Origin: Myxococcales bacterium
Lineage (GTDB): Bacteria > Myxococcota_A > Polyangia > Haliangiales > Haliangiaceae
Reading direction: 5' to 3'
DNA: 64,000 nt
Assembly: GCA_016720595.1 (NCBI GenBank)
Contig: JADKKI010000011.1
Coordinates: 62,001 to 126,000, forward strand
Shown: in pieces, positions 24,322 to 37,484 of the stretch
Layout: every line of letters starts with the position of its first letter
Numbering within the stretch: the stretch's first letter is position 1
The notes under the pieces: model-generated
What the model was told of the DNA's origin: nothing
Seen by the model: the letters and a program-made list of their open reading frames with translations, nothing else
Database searches by the model: none
Translations under genes and position numbers: made by a program

Positions 24322-24327
24322 TACACT
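24322..24327 (+). promoter_or_regulatory. TANNNT -10 box of the toxin-antitoxin operon
   Basis: TACACT followed by 6 nt and the antitoxin ATG at 24334, suggesting a leaderless message. Confidence 0.5.
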
Positions 24328-24333
24328 AACTCC

Positions 24334-24576
24334 ATGTCTCGCGTCTATTCGGCCCACGTTCGCGGCGGCGTCGTCGTGCCCGACGGCGTGACGCTGCCCG
24401 ATGGCGCGTCAGTGACGATCGCATTGAACGACGCGCCGGACTCCGAGGTCGAGCTCTCCCCCGCTGAGCTGGGAGAACTCGATGAAGCCATCGCAGAGGC
24501 GGATCGATCGGAGTCAGTCTCCTCGGCCGTGGTTCTGGCCGAGCTCGATCAGATCGCCCATTCGGCCAAGCGCTGA
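24334..24576 (+). CDS. Antitoxin-like small protein
   Basis: An 80-residue acidic protein. The first 35 residues (YSAHVRGGVVVPDGVTLPDG) resemble AbrB-like or short beta N-termini of antitoxins. The remainder is a Glu/Asp/Ala-rich helix of the kind that wraps a ParE/RelE toxin. It precedes the toxin gene by 9 nt, the usual order. Assignment rests mainly on size, charge and context. Confidence 0.65.
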   Translation: MSRVYSAHVRGGVVVPDGVTLPDGASVTIALNDAPDSEVELSPAELGELDEAIAEADRSESVSSAVVLAELDQIAHSAKR

Positions 24577-24585
24577 GCGTTCACC

Positions 24586-24888
24586 GTGTCGTACGACGTT
24601 CGCTGGATGCCTCGCGCGCGCCGACATGCCGCCGCCACGCAAACGTGGTGGGTGGAGAATCGCAGCGCAGCGCCAACGATGTTCCGAGACGAGCTGGCGC
24701 GCGTGATTGCGTTGCTTCAAGCAAACCCCGACTTGGGCGTTAGGGTTCGAACACGTGACGTTCGACGACTCCTGCTGCCTGAGACAGAACGATTCGTCTA
24801 CTACCGCGTGCGACCGCGTGCGCGCAGGATCGAAGTGCTAGCGCTCTGGGGCGCTGCTCGCGGAGTTGGTCCGCCTTTACCTCGATAG
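24586..24888 (+). CDS. ParE/RelE-family toxin
   Basis: A 100-residue basic protein with the ParE/RelE pattern: an N-terminal helix hairpin with many Arg and Ala, then RTRDVRRLLLPETERFVYYRV and IEVLALWGAARG. ParE members poison gyrase and RelE members cleave mRNA; the target here cannot be told. It starts at a GTG 9 nt after the antitoxin. Its last 88 bases overlap, on the opposite strand, the end of the winged-helix gene. Confidence 0.75.
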   Translation: MSYDVRWMPRARRHAAATQTWWVENRSAAPTMFRDELARVIALLQANPDLGVRVRTRDVRRLLLPETERFVYYRVRPRARRIEVLALWGAARGVGPPLPR

Positions 24889-25643
24889 CGCGGACGGGTC
24901 TCGATTCGCTTCACGAACTTCTCGAATAGTGAGCGAAACGACTCGGCATCCGTGTTCATGCGGAAACCCCAGCGGGCTGCGAGGGGGAACTCGCGGAATG
25001 TCTCCCGGCGGGCAGGCGACTGATGGAAGAAGTCTCGCACGGAGGTCAGACGACGATCGCGAAAGCTCTCCGCGAGCCCAACCAGCCGCCGGTCACCACC
25101 GAGTTCTCCCGTCAGCTCGAGAAAGAATCCAACCGCGTGCTTGTCTTCGGGTGCCACGGCCTCCGCCTGGAGCGCCTGCAGGTCGAGTGAGTCGCGCAGC
25201 CTCCAGAAGCAGAGCGGCAAGGCCCTCGCGACGACGGCATCGCGTCGCGCGAGCGCGGCGCCGCGGACCAGCGTGGCCATCCACTTGGACGCGACGACCT
25301 CTGCGGGCTCGACACCGCGAAGCGGAGCCCCCAGCGACACCAGCTCACGCCTCAACAGCTCATCGGCGGCGGACGTGGGTGGCAGGCCCGATGTCCCCGC
25401 GACCAGCGCGCGTAACGTGGACGCGCCCGGGTGGTCGTTATTCGCGGCGAACACCTCCTTGCCGCCGACGCGCTCGGACACGACGAGCTGGGCACGCTGC
25501 ATCGCCTTGAGCTCGGTGTGAGCACTGGCGAACGCGACACGCGCGAGGTCCGCGAGCTCAGCGACAGAACCTGCCTTCCGCTCCGTCCAGAGCAGCATCA
25601 GCAACCGACGTCGTACCTTCGACGTTACGAGGTACTGCAACAT
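24801..25643 (-). CDS. Winged-helix DNA-binding protein
   Basis: A 280-residue protein. Residues 1-75 (LVTSKVRRRLLMLLW...ELADLARVAFASAHTELKAMQRAQLV) form a winged helix-turn-helix with the TSKxRxxLL opening common in regulators linked to nucleotidyltransferase-like proteins. A 200-residue helical domain I do not recognise follows. It is convergent with, and overlaps, the ParE-like toxin gene by 88 bp. The upstream region 25644-25700 is unusually AT-rich for this genome and probably holds its promoter. Confidence 0.7.
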   Translation of the reverse strand: MLQYLVTSKVRRRLLMLLWTERKAGSVAELADLARVAFASAHTELKAMQRAQLVVSERVGGKEVFAANNDHPGASTLRALVAGTSGLPPTSAADELLRRELVSLGAPLRGVEPAEVVASKWMATLVRGAALARRDAVVARALPLCFWRLRDSLDLQALQAEAVAPEDKHAVGFFLELTGELGGDRRLVGLAESFRDRRLTSVRDFFHQSPARRETFREFPLAARWGFRMNTDAESFRSLFEKFVKRIETRPRYRGKGGPTPRAAPQSASTSILRARGRTR

Positions 25644-25731
25644 CTCTCGATGACGTCAGACATCCCGATAAATGTGATATATCCGATTTTACGATGTCAA
25701 ACAATCGCAGACACTTGAATGGCTTTGGCAC

Positions 25732-26499
25732 TCAGAACCGGCCCGAGAGCGAACCCAGAGTTGCCGTGGGGGGGCGGTGCCGTCGGAGACCTTCTCGCGA
25801 TCCGGTGCGGTCACGTACAGCACGATGCCCGTGGCGATCGTCGCGAGCGAGAGCACACCGCCGAACCCGCCGATGTACCGGACCCGGTTCTTGATCAGGT
25901 CCTGCTGACGGGGGTCCATCTGCTGCTCCCACTGGTGCTTCTCGAACAGGGAGAACGTCACGGTCGCCGCGAGCAGCAGCGTCCCCGCCCACCACGCGCG
26001 GGGGATCAGGTAGATCGGATGCGCCGCCTCGGTCACCACCACGCGGCTGTCGGCGGCGACCTCAGCGTGACCTGGGCGGAACGCTTGCTGGGGCCCACCA
26101 CCTGTGGACACCGGATCAGCTCGACGTTGCCGACTGACCGGCGTCGATCGCAGCCATCGATCTCGATCGGGCCGGCGGGCCTTCGACGGTCGCGCGAGCA
26201 CCGGTGCTGGCGGATCGGGGCGCGCTGCTTGCCGTGCGATCTGCATCGCCAGGCCCGCCGGTCGCGGCCGCCTGCGCCTTGCGGAACCAGCGGATCGCGG
26301 TGGCGAGCTTGCCGCGCTCCTCGTTGCAGGTCCCGAGCTCGAGCATGGTCGGCACCGAGGTCGGTGAGGCGATGATCGCGGCCTCGAGCGCCTTGCAGTC
26401 CGCGGGCGGGCCCCCGGCCTCCGCACGCGGCGCCCACGCCATGACGCCGCACACGCCGCACACCACGATCGCGCACCACCACCCTGCTCGCTGGATCAT
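25732..26499 (-). pseudogene. Frameshifted TPR/PEGA-like exported membrane protein
   Basis: The gene starts with a signal peptide (to about residue 28) and a TPR-like helical pair (MLELGTCNEERGKLATAIRWF). Three single-base restorations join all parts: near 26172 (CCGG to CCCGG on the plus strand), near 26062 (CTCAG to CTCCAG) and in the G7 run 25768-25774. The repaired product is 256 residues (771 nt) with a PEGA-like beta segment, two membrane helices and the end TLGSLSGRF. Each part has sensible codon use, so decay is recent or the errors are technical. Confidence 0.65.
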
Positions 26500-26505
26500 G
26501 GAGAG

Positions 26506-26511
26506 ATTCTA
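26506..26511 (-). promoter_or_regulatory. TANNNT -10 box, leaderless type
   Basis: TAGAAT on the minus strand, 6 nt before the ATG at 26499. Confidence 0.45.
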
Positions 26512-26535
26512 TCTCCAGCGCGGCCGTGCTAACTG

Positions 26536-28854
26536 ATGGCTGTGGCCTCCGACGACGATCCGCGCGATGTGCCGCGCGGCGACATCCACCTGACGGAGCT
26601 GCCTCGCGCCGCGGGCGGGCTCGCCGCGCTGTCATCGACGATGCGTCACCTGCATCGCGATGGCGCGGTGCGGCGAGGCAGCAAGGCGTTGCTCGCGATG
26701 AACCAGGCAGGCGGGTTCGATTGCCCCGGCTGCGCCTGGCCCGAGCCCGCGGCGAAGCACCGCTCGCGCTTCGAGTTCTGCGAGAACGGCGCGAAGGCGA
26801 TGGCCGAGGAGACCACCACCACGCGCGCCACGCCCGAGGTGTTCGCGGCGGCCTCCGTCGACGAGCTGCGGCTGCTCAGCGACTTCGAGCTCGGTCAGCT
26901 CGGTCGGATCACGCATCCGCTGGTGCTCGAGGGTCGTCACTATCGCGAGATCAGCTGGGATGCCGCGTTCGAGCTGATCGCGCGCGAGCTCCGCGCGATC
27001 GGCCCCGACCACACGATGTTCTATACGTCGGGCCGCACCGGCAACGAGGCGGCGTTCCTGTACCAGCTCGTGGGCCGGATGTTCGGGACCAACAACTTCC
27101 CGGACTGCTCGAACATGTGCCACGACTCGAGCGGCGTCGCGCTCTCGGAGGTGGTGGGCATCGGCAAGGGCACCGTCTCTCTCGCGGACTTCGAGCACGC
27201 CGAGCTGATCTTCATCGTCGGGCAGAACCCGGGGACCAACCACCCGCGCATGCTGTCGACGCTGCGCGAGGCGGCGCTACGCGGTGCGACGATCGTCGCG
27301 ATCAATCCGCTGCGCGAGGTCGGGTTGTCGAAGTTCAGCCACCCGCAGAAGCCGCTCGATCTGCTCGGGGGCGTCGAGCTCGCGAAGCAGTTCGTCCAGA
27401 TCCAGATCGGCGGTGACCAGGCGCTGTTCCTCGGGATCGGAAAGGCCGTGCTCGAGCGAGACCTCGCCACCACCAAGCCCGGCGGCGAGGACACCTCCAC
27501 GGTGGCCGAGCTCGGTGGCGTGCTCGATCCGCTGTTCATCGGAGATCACACCGATGGCTTCGCGCCGTGGCGCGCGCACGTGCTCGCCACGCCGTGGGAG
27601 CTGATCGTGGCGCGGTCCGGCATCGAGGAGGCGAGGATCCGCGAGCTCGCGGACCTCTACATCGGCGCGAAGTCCGTGATCGCGTGCTGGGCGATGGGCC
27701 TCACGCAGCACAAGCACGCGGTGGTCACGATCCAGGAGATCGTCAACCTGATGCTCCTCCGCGGCAACATCGGCCGCGAAGGCGCCGGGCTGTGCCCCGT
27801 GCGCGGCCACTCGAACGTGCAGGGCGACCGCACGATGGGCATCTATCACCTGCCCCGCCCGGCGTTCCTCGATGCGCTCGGCGAGGTGTTCGATTTCACG
27901 CCACCCCGCACCCCCGGCGTGGACACCGTGCGCGCGATCCACGGACTCGAGGATGGCGAGCTGCGCGCGTTCGTGGCGCTCGGCGGCAACTTCATCTCGG
28001 CGGTGCCCGATACCGAGCGCACGATGCGCGCCCTCGAGACCACCGCGCTGACCGTGAGCGTCTCGACCAAGGTCAACCGCACGCACCTGTACCCGGGCAC
28101 CCAGGCGCTGATCCTGCCGTGCCTCGGCCGCTCGGAGATCGATGCGCAGGCGAGCGGGCCGCAGTTCGTGACCGTCGAGGATTCGATGTCGATGGTGCAT
28201 CGCTCACAGGGCGTGCTGGCGCCGGCGAGTGAGGCGCTCCGCAGCGAGGTGGCGATCGTCGCCGGGCTCGGCGCCGCCCTGGTGGGGAGCGCCAAGGTCC
28301 CGTGGGCGCAGCTCGCGAGCGACTACGATCAGATCCGCGATCTGATCGCGCTGATCATCCCCGGGTTCGCGGAGTTCAACGAGCGCGTGCGCACCCCCGA
28401 TGGCTTCCAGCTCCCGAACCCCGGACGCGATCGCTCGTTCTCCACGATCGGCGGCCGCGCGAAGTTCACGGTGGCCACGCCGCCCGATCTCACGCTACCG
28501 CCCGGCCGGCTGCGGATGATGACGATCCGCAGCCACGATCAGTACAACACCACGATCTACGGGCTCGACGATCGCTACCGCGGCATCCTTGGCGGGCGCC
28601 GCGTGGTGCTCGTCAACCACGCGGACATGGCCGAGCGGCACCTGATCGAGCGCCAGCTCGTGGATCTGGTGAGCGAGTGGTCCGATGGCGAGCGGGTGGC
28701 CGAGAGCTTCATCGTGGTGCCGTACGATCTCCCGCGCGGCAACTGCGCCACCTACTTCCCCGAGGCCAATGGCCTGGTCCCGCTCGACAGCGTGGCCGAT
28801 CGGTCGGGGACGCCGACCTCGAAGTCGGTGGTGGTCCGGATCCGCCCGCGCTGA
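26536..28854 (+). CDS. Molybdopterin oxidoreductase, FdhF/YdeP type
   Basis: A 772-residue protein of the formate-dehydrogenase-H/YdeP branch. The N-terminus has the family pattern AMNQAGGFDCPGCAWPEP followed by FCENGAKA. Molybdopterin-guanine-dinucleotide binding segments follow (FYTSGRTGNEAAF, SNMCHDSSG, IFIVGQNPGTNHPR) and a C-terminal molydopterin dinucleotide-binding domain (RSHDQYNTTIYG). YdeP-type enzymes have no settled substrate; a role in acid or anaerobic metabolism is known for some. No FdhD or partner subunit is adjacent. An alternative GTG start lies at 26542. Confidence 0.88.
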   Translation: MAVASDDDPRDVPRGDIHLTELPRAAGGLAALSSTMRHLHRDGAVRRGSKALLAMNQAGGFDCPGCAWPEPAAKHRSRFEFCENGAKAMAEETTTTRATPEVFAAASVDELRLLSDFELGQLGRITHPLVLEGRHYREISWDAAFELIARELRAIGPDHTMFYTSGRTGNEAAFLYQLVGRMFGTNNFPDCSNMCHDSSGVALSEVVGIGKGTVSLADFEHAELIFIVGQNPGTNHPRMLSTLREAALRGATIVAINPLREVGLSKFSHPQKPLDLLGGVELAKQFVQIQIGGDQALFLGIGKAVLERDLATTKPGGEDTSTVAELGGVLDPLFIGDHTDGFAPWRAHVLATPWELIVARSGIEEARIRELADLYIGAKSVIACWAMGLTQHKHAVVTIQEIVNLMLLRGNIGREGAGLCPVRGHSNVQGDRTMGIYHLPRPAFLDALGEVFDFTPPRTPGVDTVRAIHGLEDGELRAFVALGGNFISAVPDTERTMRALETTALTVSVSTKVNRTHLYPGTQALILPCLGRSEIDAQASGPQFVTVEDSMSMVHRSQGVLAPASEALRSEVAIVAGLGAALVGSAKVPWAQLASDYDQIRDLIALIIPGFAEFNERVRTPDGFQLPNPGRDRSFSTIGGRAKFTVATPPDLTLPPGRLRMMTIRSHDQYNTTIYGLDDRYRGILGGRRVVLVNHADMAERHLIERQLVDLVSEWSDGERVAESFIVVPYDLPRGNCATYFPEANGLVPLDSVADRSGTPTSKSVVVRIRPR

Positions 28855-28870
28855 GCCGAGCCGAACCGAG

Positions 28871-30049
28871 CTACCAGGCGAACTGCACGAGCGCACCCTG
28901 CGTGTGCTCGGTGAACACGGGCGTGACCGCGAACTGCGTGCGGGAGGCCTTCTTCGACCGGGACGCGCTCCGGGTGCCTTCCTTCGGCGACCTGAAGAAC
29001 GCCATGTACGCCGCGCCCACGGTGACGAGCCCCACCGCGCCGGCCGCGATGCCCGTCACGATGTTGATCTGCCGGGTGCTGCAGACGTCCGCGAGCGTCC
29101 CGCCGGTGTCGTCCACGTCGGCGCTGACACCGCTGCCCACGCAGTCACCATCGCCGACCTTGGCGGGCTTCCCATCCTTGCCGAGGCGACCGTCCGCGTA
29201 GGTCGCGCTGATCGAATCGACCTTGAAGAACTTCCAGCTGACGAACGTGCCGAACGAGATGCCGCCGAGGATCGCAGTGGCGGCGAGCGAGACGCCGAAC
29301 ACCGGCTTCCAGACGTTGCCGCTCGATCCACTCGATCGGCTGGATAGCTCGAAGCTCTCCGTGGACACCTCACCGGCAGTGATCATCACGACCTTCTCTT
29401 TGCGGCGCAGCCCAGGCGACTCCACGGCGATCCGGTAGCGCCCCTCGGAGAGCGTCAACCGTGACTTGCCATCGACCAGAGATTCCTTCTGATCGTCGTC
29501 CACGAACACGGTGCCGGTGTCGGCATTCGCCTCGACGACGAGGGTGCCGAGGCCCGCGCTGGTGCTACCGCCTCCGAGCAGATCGCCATACGCCTTCTTC
29601 GCGATCGCGCGAACCGCATCCGTGCTCGCGACCTTGGGGATCACGACATCGAGCTGCTTCTCGTGCTTCTTCTTGGCCACGTCGAGGACGTGCAGCTTCG
29701 CGATGTAGCCACCGTTGTCGGTCTTCTCGAGCTTTCCGTAGACCAGGATGTCCGTGACGATGTCCTTGCCGATATCGGACATGCACAGCGGGCCCTCGCT
29801 ATCGCAGTTCTTCAGGACCTTCTCGTCGATCAGCTCGCGCTCCGAGCTCGGGGCGAGGAGATAGGGCCCGTTGCCCTGACGCGCGCGGCTGCGCAGCCCC
29901 TCGGTGAGATCGTGGGCCACGCCCGTCGACACCTGGTCGATCGTGCCGGTGACCTCGATCCCGAGGATCGCGACCTTGGGCTTGGCATCCGCACGGGCGG
30001 CGCCGAACAGCAGCACCAGCCCGAAGGCGATGATCGTGACGAGCCTCAT
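28871..30049 (-). CDS. PEGA-domain exported membrane protein
   Basis: A 392-residue protein with a signal peptide (residues 1-22) and a beta/alpha domain of about 160 residues starting KPKVAILGIEVTG. A PEGA domain (GTVFVDDDQ...LSEGRYRIAVESPG) and two membrane helices with a Cys-containing loop follow. The C-terminus TPVFTEHTQGALVQFAW resembles a terminal beta-strand. A close paralogue lies directly upstream (30103-31344), indicating tandem duplication. A TAGGAT box (30061-30066) sits 11 nt before the ATG. Confidence 0.8.
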   Translation of the reverse strand: MRLVTIIAFGLVLLFGAARADAKPKVAILGIEVTGTIDQVSTGVAHDLTEGLRSRARQGNGPYLLAPSSERELIDEKVLKNCDSEGPLCMSDIGKDIVTDILVYGKLEKTDNGGYIAKLHVLDVAKKKHEKQLDVVIPKVASTDAVRAIAKKAYGDLLGGGSTSAGLGTLVVEANADTGTVFVDDDQKESLVDGKSRLTLSEGRYRIAVESPGLRRKEKVVMITAGEVSTESFELSSRSSGSSGNVWKPVFGVSLAATAILGGISFGTFVSWKFFKVDSISATYADGRLGKDGKPAKVGDGDCVGSGVSADVDDTGGTLADVCSTRQINIVTGIAAGAVGLVTVGAAYMAFFRSPKEGTRSASRSKKASRTQFAVTPVFTEHTQGALVQFAW

Positions 30050-30076
30050 GGTGACTCGCAATCCTAACTCCCGCGT

Positions 30077-30091
30077 CCAGGCGTCGCCTGG
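30077..30091. promoter_or_regulatory. Perfect palindrome CCAGGCG-T-CGCCTGG
   Basis: A 15-bp inverted repeat between the two PEGA genes, just upstream of the TAGGAT box of the second. It could be an operator or a processing hairpin; on the plus strand ATTTTG follows. Confidence 0.4.
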
Positions 30092-30102
30092 ATTTTGCCT
30101 CT

Positions 30103-31344
30103 TCACCAATCGATGCGGAACGAGGCGCCACCGCCATCCGCCTGGACCACGGGGGTCACGGCGAACGTGGGCTTGTGGACGCGACGGCCGATCGGGCCAG
30201 TAGTCGTCTTCGGCGGGGCGGCTTCGTGGTCGCTGCGACCGAACGCCAGGTACCCGGTGATCGCCATGAGCGCGACGCCGACGCCGGTGCCGATGATCCC
30301 GTACGTCTTGCGATCGTGCCAGCTGCAGGCGCTCTTGAAGCTCGAGCTCACCTGATACTTGCTCTCGCCACAGTTCGAAGGCCCGAGCTCGGGGTGAGAC
30401 ACATTGGCGGTCTTCAGCTCACCAGAGACCTTGTCGCCCTCGCTGTTCTCCTTGTAGTAGGAGAAGCCCCAGAACCCGCCGGCACCGACGGCGATGATGG
30501 TCGAGGCCACGAACATCGGCTTCCAGATGTTCGACTTGCTGGACGACGTGGTGCCCGTGGTGGTGTGGATGAGCTCGTCGGGCTTCTTGTTGACCTTGGT
30601 CTCGACCAGCTGGACCGACTGGTTGGTGGTCTCCCCGCTGCGGAGCGTGACCTTGATCTCGGGGCTGCGCTCGAAGCCATCGGCCTCGACGTTGAGGCGA
30701 TACGGCCCCTCGGGCAGGCTGAGCGTCAACGTGCCGGAGGCGAGGCTGCCCTTCGGCTCGTTGTCGAGGAGCACGGTGCCGTGGTCGGCGTTGCTGCGGA
30801 TGACGAGCGTGCCGTTCGACACCACGCCGACGAGGTCGTTATAGGTCTTGCCGGCGGCCGTGCCGATCGCCGTGGGGTCCTTCGCCGAGCCGTGGGGGAT
30901 GACCAGCGGGCTGCGCGCCTTCTCGAACTTCTTCTTGTTGACGTTCAGGAGGTTGATCAGCACCGAGTAGCCATCGGGCTTCTTCTCGAGGCGGCCATAG
31001 ATCAGGAAGTCCGCGCCGAGATCCTTGCCGATCTGCGCCATGCAGGAGACGGCCTCGTTGTCGCAGTTCTTGATCAGCTTCTCGTCGATCAGTTCCTTCT
31101 CGCTGCCCGGCTGGAACTGGTACGGACCGCTCGGGATCTTCGCGCGCGAGCGCAGGGCATCGGTCAGATCTCGGGCAACCGCGGTGGTTGTCTGATCGAT
31201 CTGGCCGGTGGGATCGACGACCTCGAGGCCGAGGACCGCCACGGTGGGCTTGCCCGCGAACGCCGGCGAGCTCACCAAACCGAGCATCAGGACGGCCAAG
31301 ACGAAGATCGGACCGACCCGCCAACTAGAGGAAAGTGCTCGCAT
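30103..31344 (-). CDS. PEGA-domain exported membrane protein (paralogue)
   Basis: A 413-residue protein with the same layout as the gene at 28871: signal peptide, a domain starting KPTVAVLGLEVVD with the shared ELIDEKLIKNCD-type segment, PEGA region (GTVLLDNEPKGSL...LPEGPYRLNVEADG), two membrane helices around a Cys loop and a beta-strand-like end. The conserved N-terminal domain may bind a ligand or partner; function unknown. A TATACT box (31354-31359) lies 9 nt before the ATG. Confidence 0.8.
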   Translation of the reverse strand: MRALSSSWRVGPIFVLAVLMLGLVSSPAFAGKPTVAVLGLEVVDPTGQIDQTTTAVARDLTDALRSRAKIPSGPYQFQPGSEKELIDEKLIKNCDNEAVSCMAQIGKDLGADFLIYGRLEKKPDGYSVLINLLNVNKKKFEKARSPLVIPHGSAKDPTAIGTAAGKTYNDLVGVVSNGTLVIRSNADHGTVLLDNEPKGSLASGTLTLSLPEGPYRLNVEADGFERSPEIKVTLRSGETTNQSVQLVETKVNKKPDELIHTTTGTTSSSKSNIWKPMFVASTIIAVGAGGFWGFSYYKENSEGDKVSGELKTANVSHPELGPSNCGESKYQVSSSFKSACSWHDRKTYGIIGTGVGVALMAITGYLAFGRSDHEAAPPKTTTGPIGRRVHKPTFAVTPVVQADGGGASFRIDW

Positions 31345-31433
31345 CGAGCCCCTAGTATACACGTCCAGGCGGGCGGCTGATCGCCAGGTGGCCCCCAGGA
31401 ATGCGCCAGGTTACGGTGTAGGCGCCACCCCCC

Positions 31434-32957
<1,524 letters not shown>

Positions 32958-32999
32958 TCTTGCGATCGTGCGAGCGCCCTGAGATCATTAAACAAGCAG

Positions 33000-33737
33000 A
33001 TGTCCGACGACGAGAAACGGCGCGATTCACGGGAGGCCGTGACGCTCTTCGTCGAGTACGAAGGTGCCGACGACCTCGTCGGTGACTTCACGGAGAACCT
33101 GTCGACCGGCGGCACGTTCGTCGCCACCAACCGCGCGTTGCCGATCGGCACGCGGGTCCAGCTCGTGCTGAGCTTCCCCGGGCTGCTCGAGCCGATCTCG
33201 ATCGAGGGCGTGGTGCGGTGGAAGCGCGAGGATGGTCACGCCGAAGGTGATGCGGGCGCGGGGATCGAGTTCGAGCCCGGCCCTGCTCGCGATGCGCTCG
33301 CCGGCGTGATCGACAAGATCAAGAGCCGCGATCCCAAGACGGTGTCGCGTCTGTTCCGCGTGCTGGTGGTCGAGGACAACAAGCACGTCGCGCAGCTGAT
33401 CACCGAAGGCCTGCGCGGCTCCGCACGGCGTGACTTCGGTGGTGTCTCCTTCGTGTTCCGCAACGCCGAGGACGGCCGCGCCGCCGTGGAGATCCTCCGC
33501 AAGGAGAAGTTCGACGCCCTGATCATCGACGTCTACCTGCCGATCCTCGATGGCCCCCGCGTGATCATGCAGGCGCGCACCGAGCTCGGCCTCACCGATC
33601 TGCCGATCATCGCGGTGTCCGCCGGTGGCGATGCCGCGCGCCGCTCGGCCCTCGACGCAGGCGCCAACATCTTCCTCGACAAGCCGATGCGGCTGCGCCA
33701 GGTGATCGACACCATGCAGCGGCTGCTCGCGGGCTGA
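33000..33737 (+). CDS. PilZ domain - response receiver fusion
   Basis: A 245-residue protein. Residues 5-110 form a PilZ domain (RRDSREA for the RxxxR site, LSTGGTFV for the DxSxxG-like site), a fold that often binds cyclic-di-GMP. Residues 120-245 form a receiver with VEDN, the phospho-acceptor Asp in LIIDVYLPILDG, the Ser in AVSAGG and the Lys in DKPMR. There is no output domain, so signalling probably goes through protein contacts. It likely shares an operon with the histidine kinase. Confidence 0.9.
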   Translation: MSDDEKRRDSREAVTLFVEYEGADDLVGDFTENLSTGGTFVATNRALPIGTRVQLVLSFPGLLEPISIEGVVRWKREDGHAEGDAGAGIEFEPGPARDALAGVIDKIKSRDPKTVSRLFRVLVVEDNKHVAQLITEGLRGSARRDFGGVSFVFRNAEDGRAAVEILRKEKFDALIIDVYLPILDGPRVIMQARTELGLTDLPIIAVSAGGDAARRSALDAGANIFLDKPMRLRQVIDTMQRLLAG

Positions 33738-33771
33738 GGTCGCCTCGCGCCGCGGACGGCGCGTTCAGCTC

Positions 33772-34152
33772 TTAGACTTTGACGATGGTCGCCCGGACGC
33801 GGGTGGCGGCGAGCAGCCTGGCGAGATCGTCGGGGTCCGACGTGAGAATCGTATCTCCATCGCGCGCGAGACAGACCACAAGAGCATCGACGACGTCACG
33901 GGCCCGCGTCTGCGAGAGCAACGCCCCCGCGCGGCGTGCGGCAGCCTCGTCCGGCGCGTCCACACGCGTTGCGGTGAGGAGCTTCGCGAGCAACGCCTGA
34001 CGTCGCCCATCGCGCCAGACCTGGGCGACCACGGGCGAGGTGGTCACCAGCTCGTCCTCGAGTCGTCGTGCCGCCGCGAACCAAGCTCGGACCGCCACGT
34101 CCGCTCGCTCGAAGGCGACGAAGGCGCCAGCATCCAGGATCAGCTGGCTCAT
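33772..34152 (-). CDS. PIN-domain toxin (VapC-like)
   Basis: A 126-residue PIN-domain protein with acidic residues at the expected places: ILDAGAF near the N-terminus, RDVVDALV in the middle and ILTSDPDDL near the end. VapC toxins are metal-dependent RNases. Its ATG overlaps the stop of the upstream antitoxin gene (ATGA, 34149-34152), the usual coupled arrangement. Confidence 0.85.
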   Translation of the reverse strand: MSQLILDAGAFVAFERADVAVRAWFAAARRLEDELVTTSPVVAQVWRDGRRQALLAKLLTATRVDAPDEAAARRAGALLSQTRARDVVDALVVCLARDGDTILTSDPDDLARLLAATRVRATIVKV

Positions 34153-34424
34153 CGGCCGGGGCGGCGGCGGGACGGGCGTTTTTGCGCCGGAACGTGCCTC
34201 GTGGCGCGTAGCTCGCGCTCGGCGATCATGATGGTGTCCGGGGAAACTGCACCGTGGAGTCGATCGGCTTCGGCGAGCGCCAGATCCAGGGCGGCAAGCC
34301 GAACCCGATGTGCGATCGCCTCCGTGACGATCATCGAGACCGTCTCCCCGCGCTGCTCGGCGAGGGATCGGAGGGCCGCTCCGAGCTCGCTCGGAACCGT
34401 CACGCTCAAGCGGTCCACTGCCAT
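34149..34424 (-). CDS. Ribbon-helix-helix-like antitoxin (VapB-like)
   Basis: A 91-residue protein. Residues 4-45 (LSVTVPSELGAALRSLAEQRGETVSMIVTEAI) fit a ribbon-helix-helix DNA-binding fold; the basic C-terminal tail would bind the PIN toxin. The longer frame to 34460 is not favoured, since a TATCGT box lies 7 nt before the ATG at 34424. Confidence 0.8.
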   Translation of the reverse strand: MAVDRLSVTVPSELGAALRSLAEQRGETVSMIVTEAIAHRVRLAALDLALAEADRLHGAVSPDTIMIAERELRATRHVPAQKRPSRRRPGR

Positions 34425-34431
34425 ACACATC

Positions 34432-34437
34432 ACGATA
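34432..34437 (-). promoter_or_regulatory. TANNNT -10 box of the VapBC-like operon
   Basis: TATCGT on the minus strand, 7 nt before the ATG at 34424. It overlaps the palindromic stretch CCATATCGTGATGTGTATGG, a possible antitoxin operator. Confidence 0.45.
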
Positions 34438-34616
34438 TGGCATATGCACGTATTACGCAAAGGGTGATCCGCAGACCGACCGTTCAGAGCGGGCGCGTGG
34501 CCACGTAGACATCCGGCGCGCAGCAGCGCGCACGCGTGCGCAGATCAATCGCCCGTAGGACAATCAGCGACTTGGCGATCGCAAGTTGCTCAAGTTGAAA
34601 CCGTCCCCTGGCGTCC

Positions 34617-37421
<2,805 letters not shown>

Positions 37422-37472
37422 GCCCTCGAATCTGTGCGACGCGGCTACCCCTGTCAAACGAAGCCTTGGTGG

Positions 37473-37478
37473 TATCCT
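37473..37478 (+). promoter_or_regulatory. TANNNT -10 box, leaderless type
   Basis: TATCCT, then 6 nt, then the GTG at 37485. It decides the start of a frame that is otherwise open for more than 1.6 kb upstream. Confidence 0.5.
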
Positions 37479-37484
37479 TCCGGT

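Noticed and set aside
30077-30105. Intrinsic terminator of the PEGA genes
   Set aside because: The hairpin is followed by ATTTT only on the plus strand, while both genes are on the minus strand; it is recorded as a palindrome instead.
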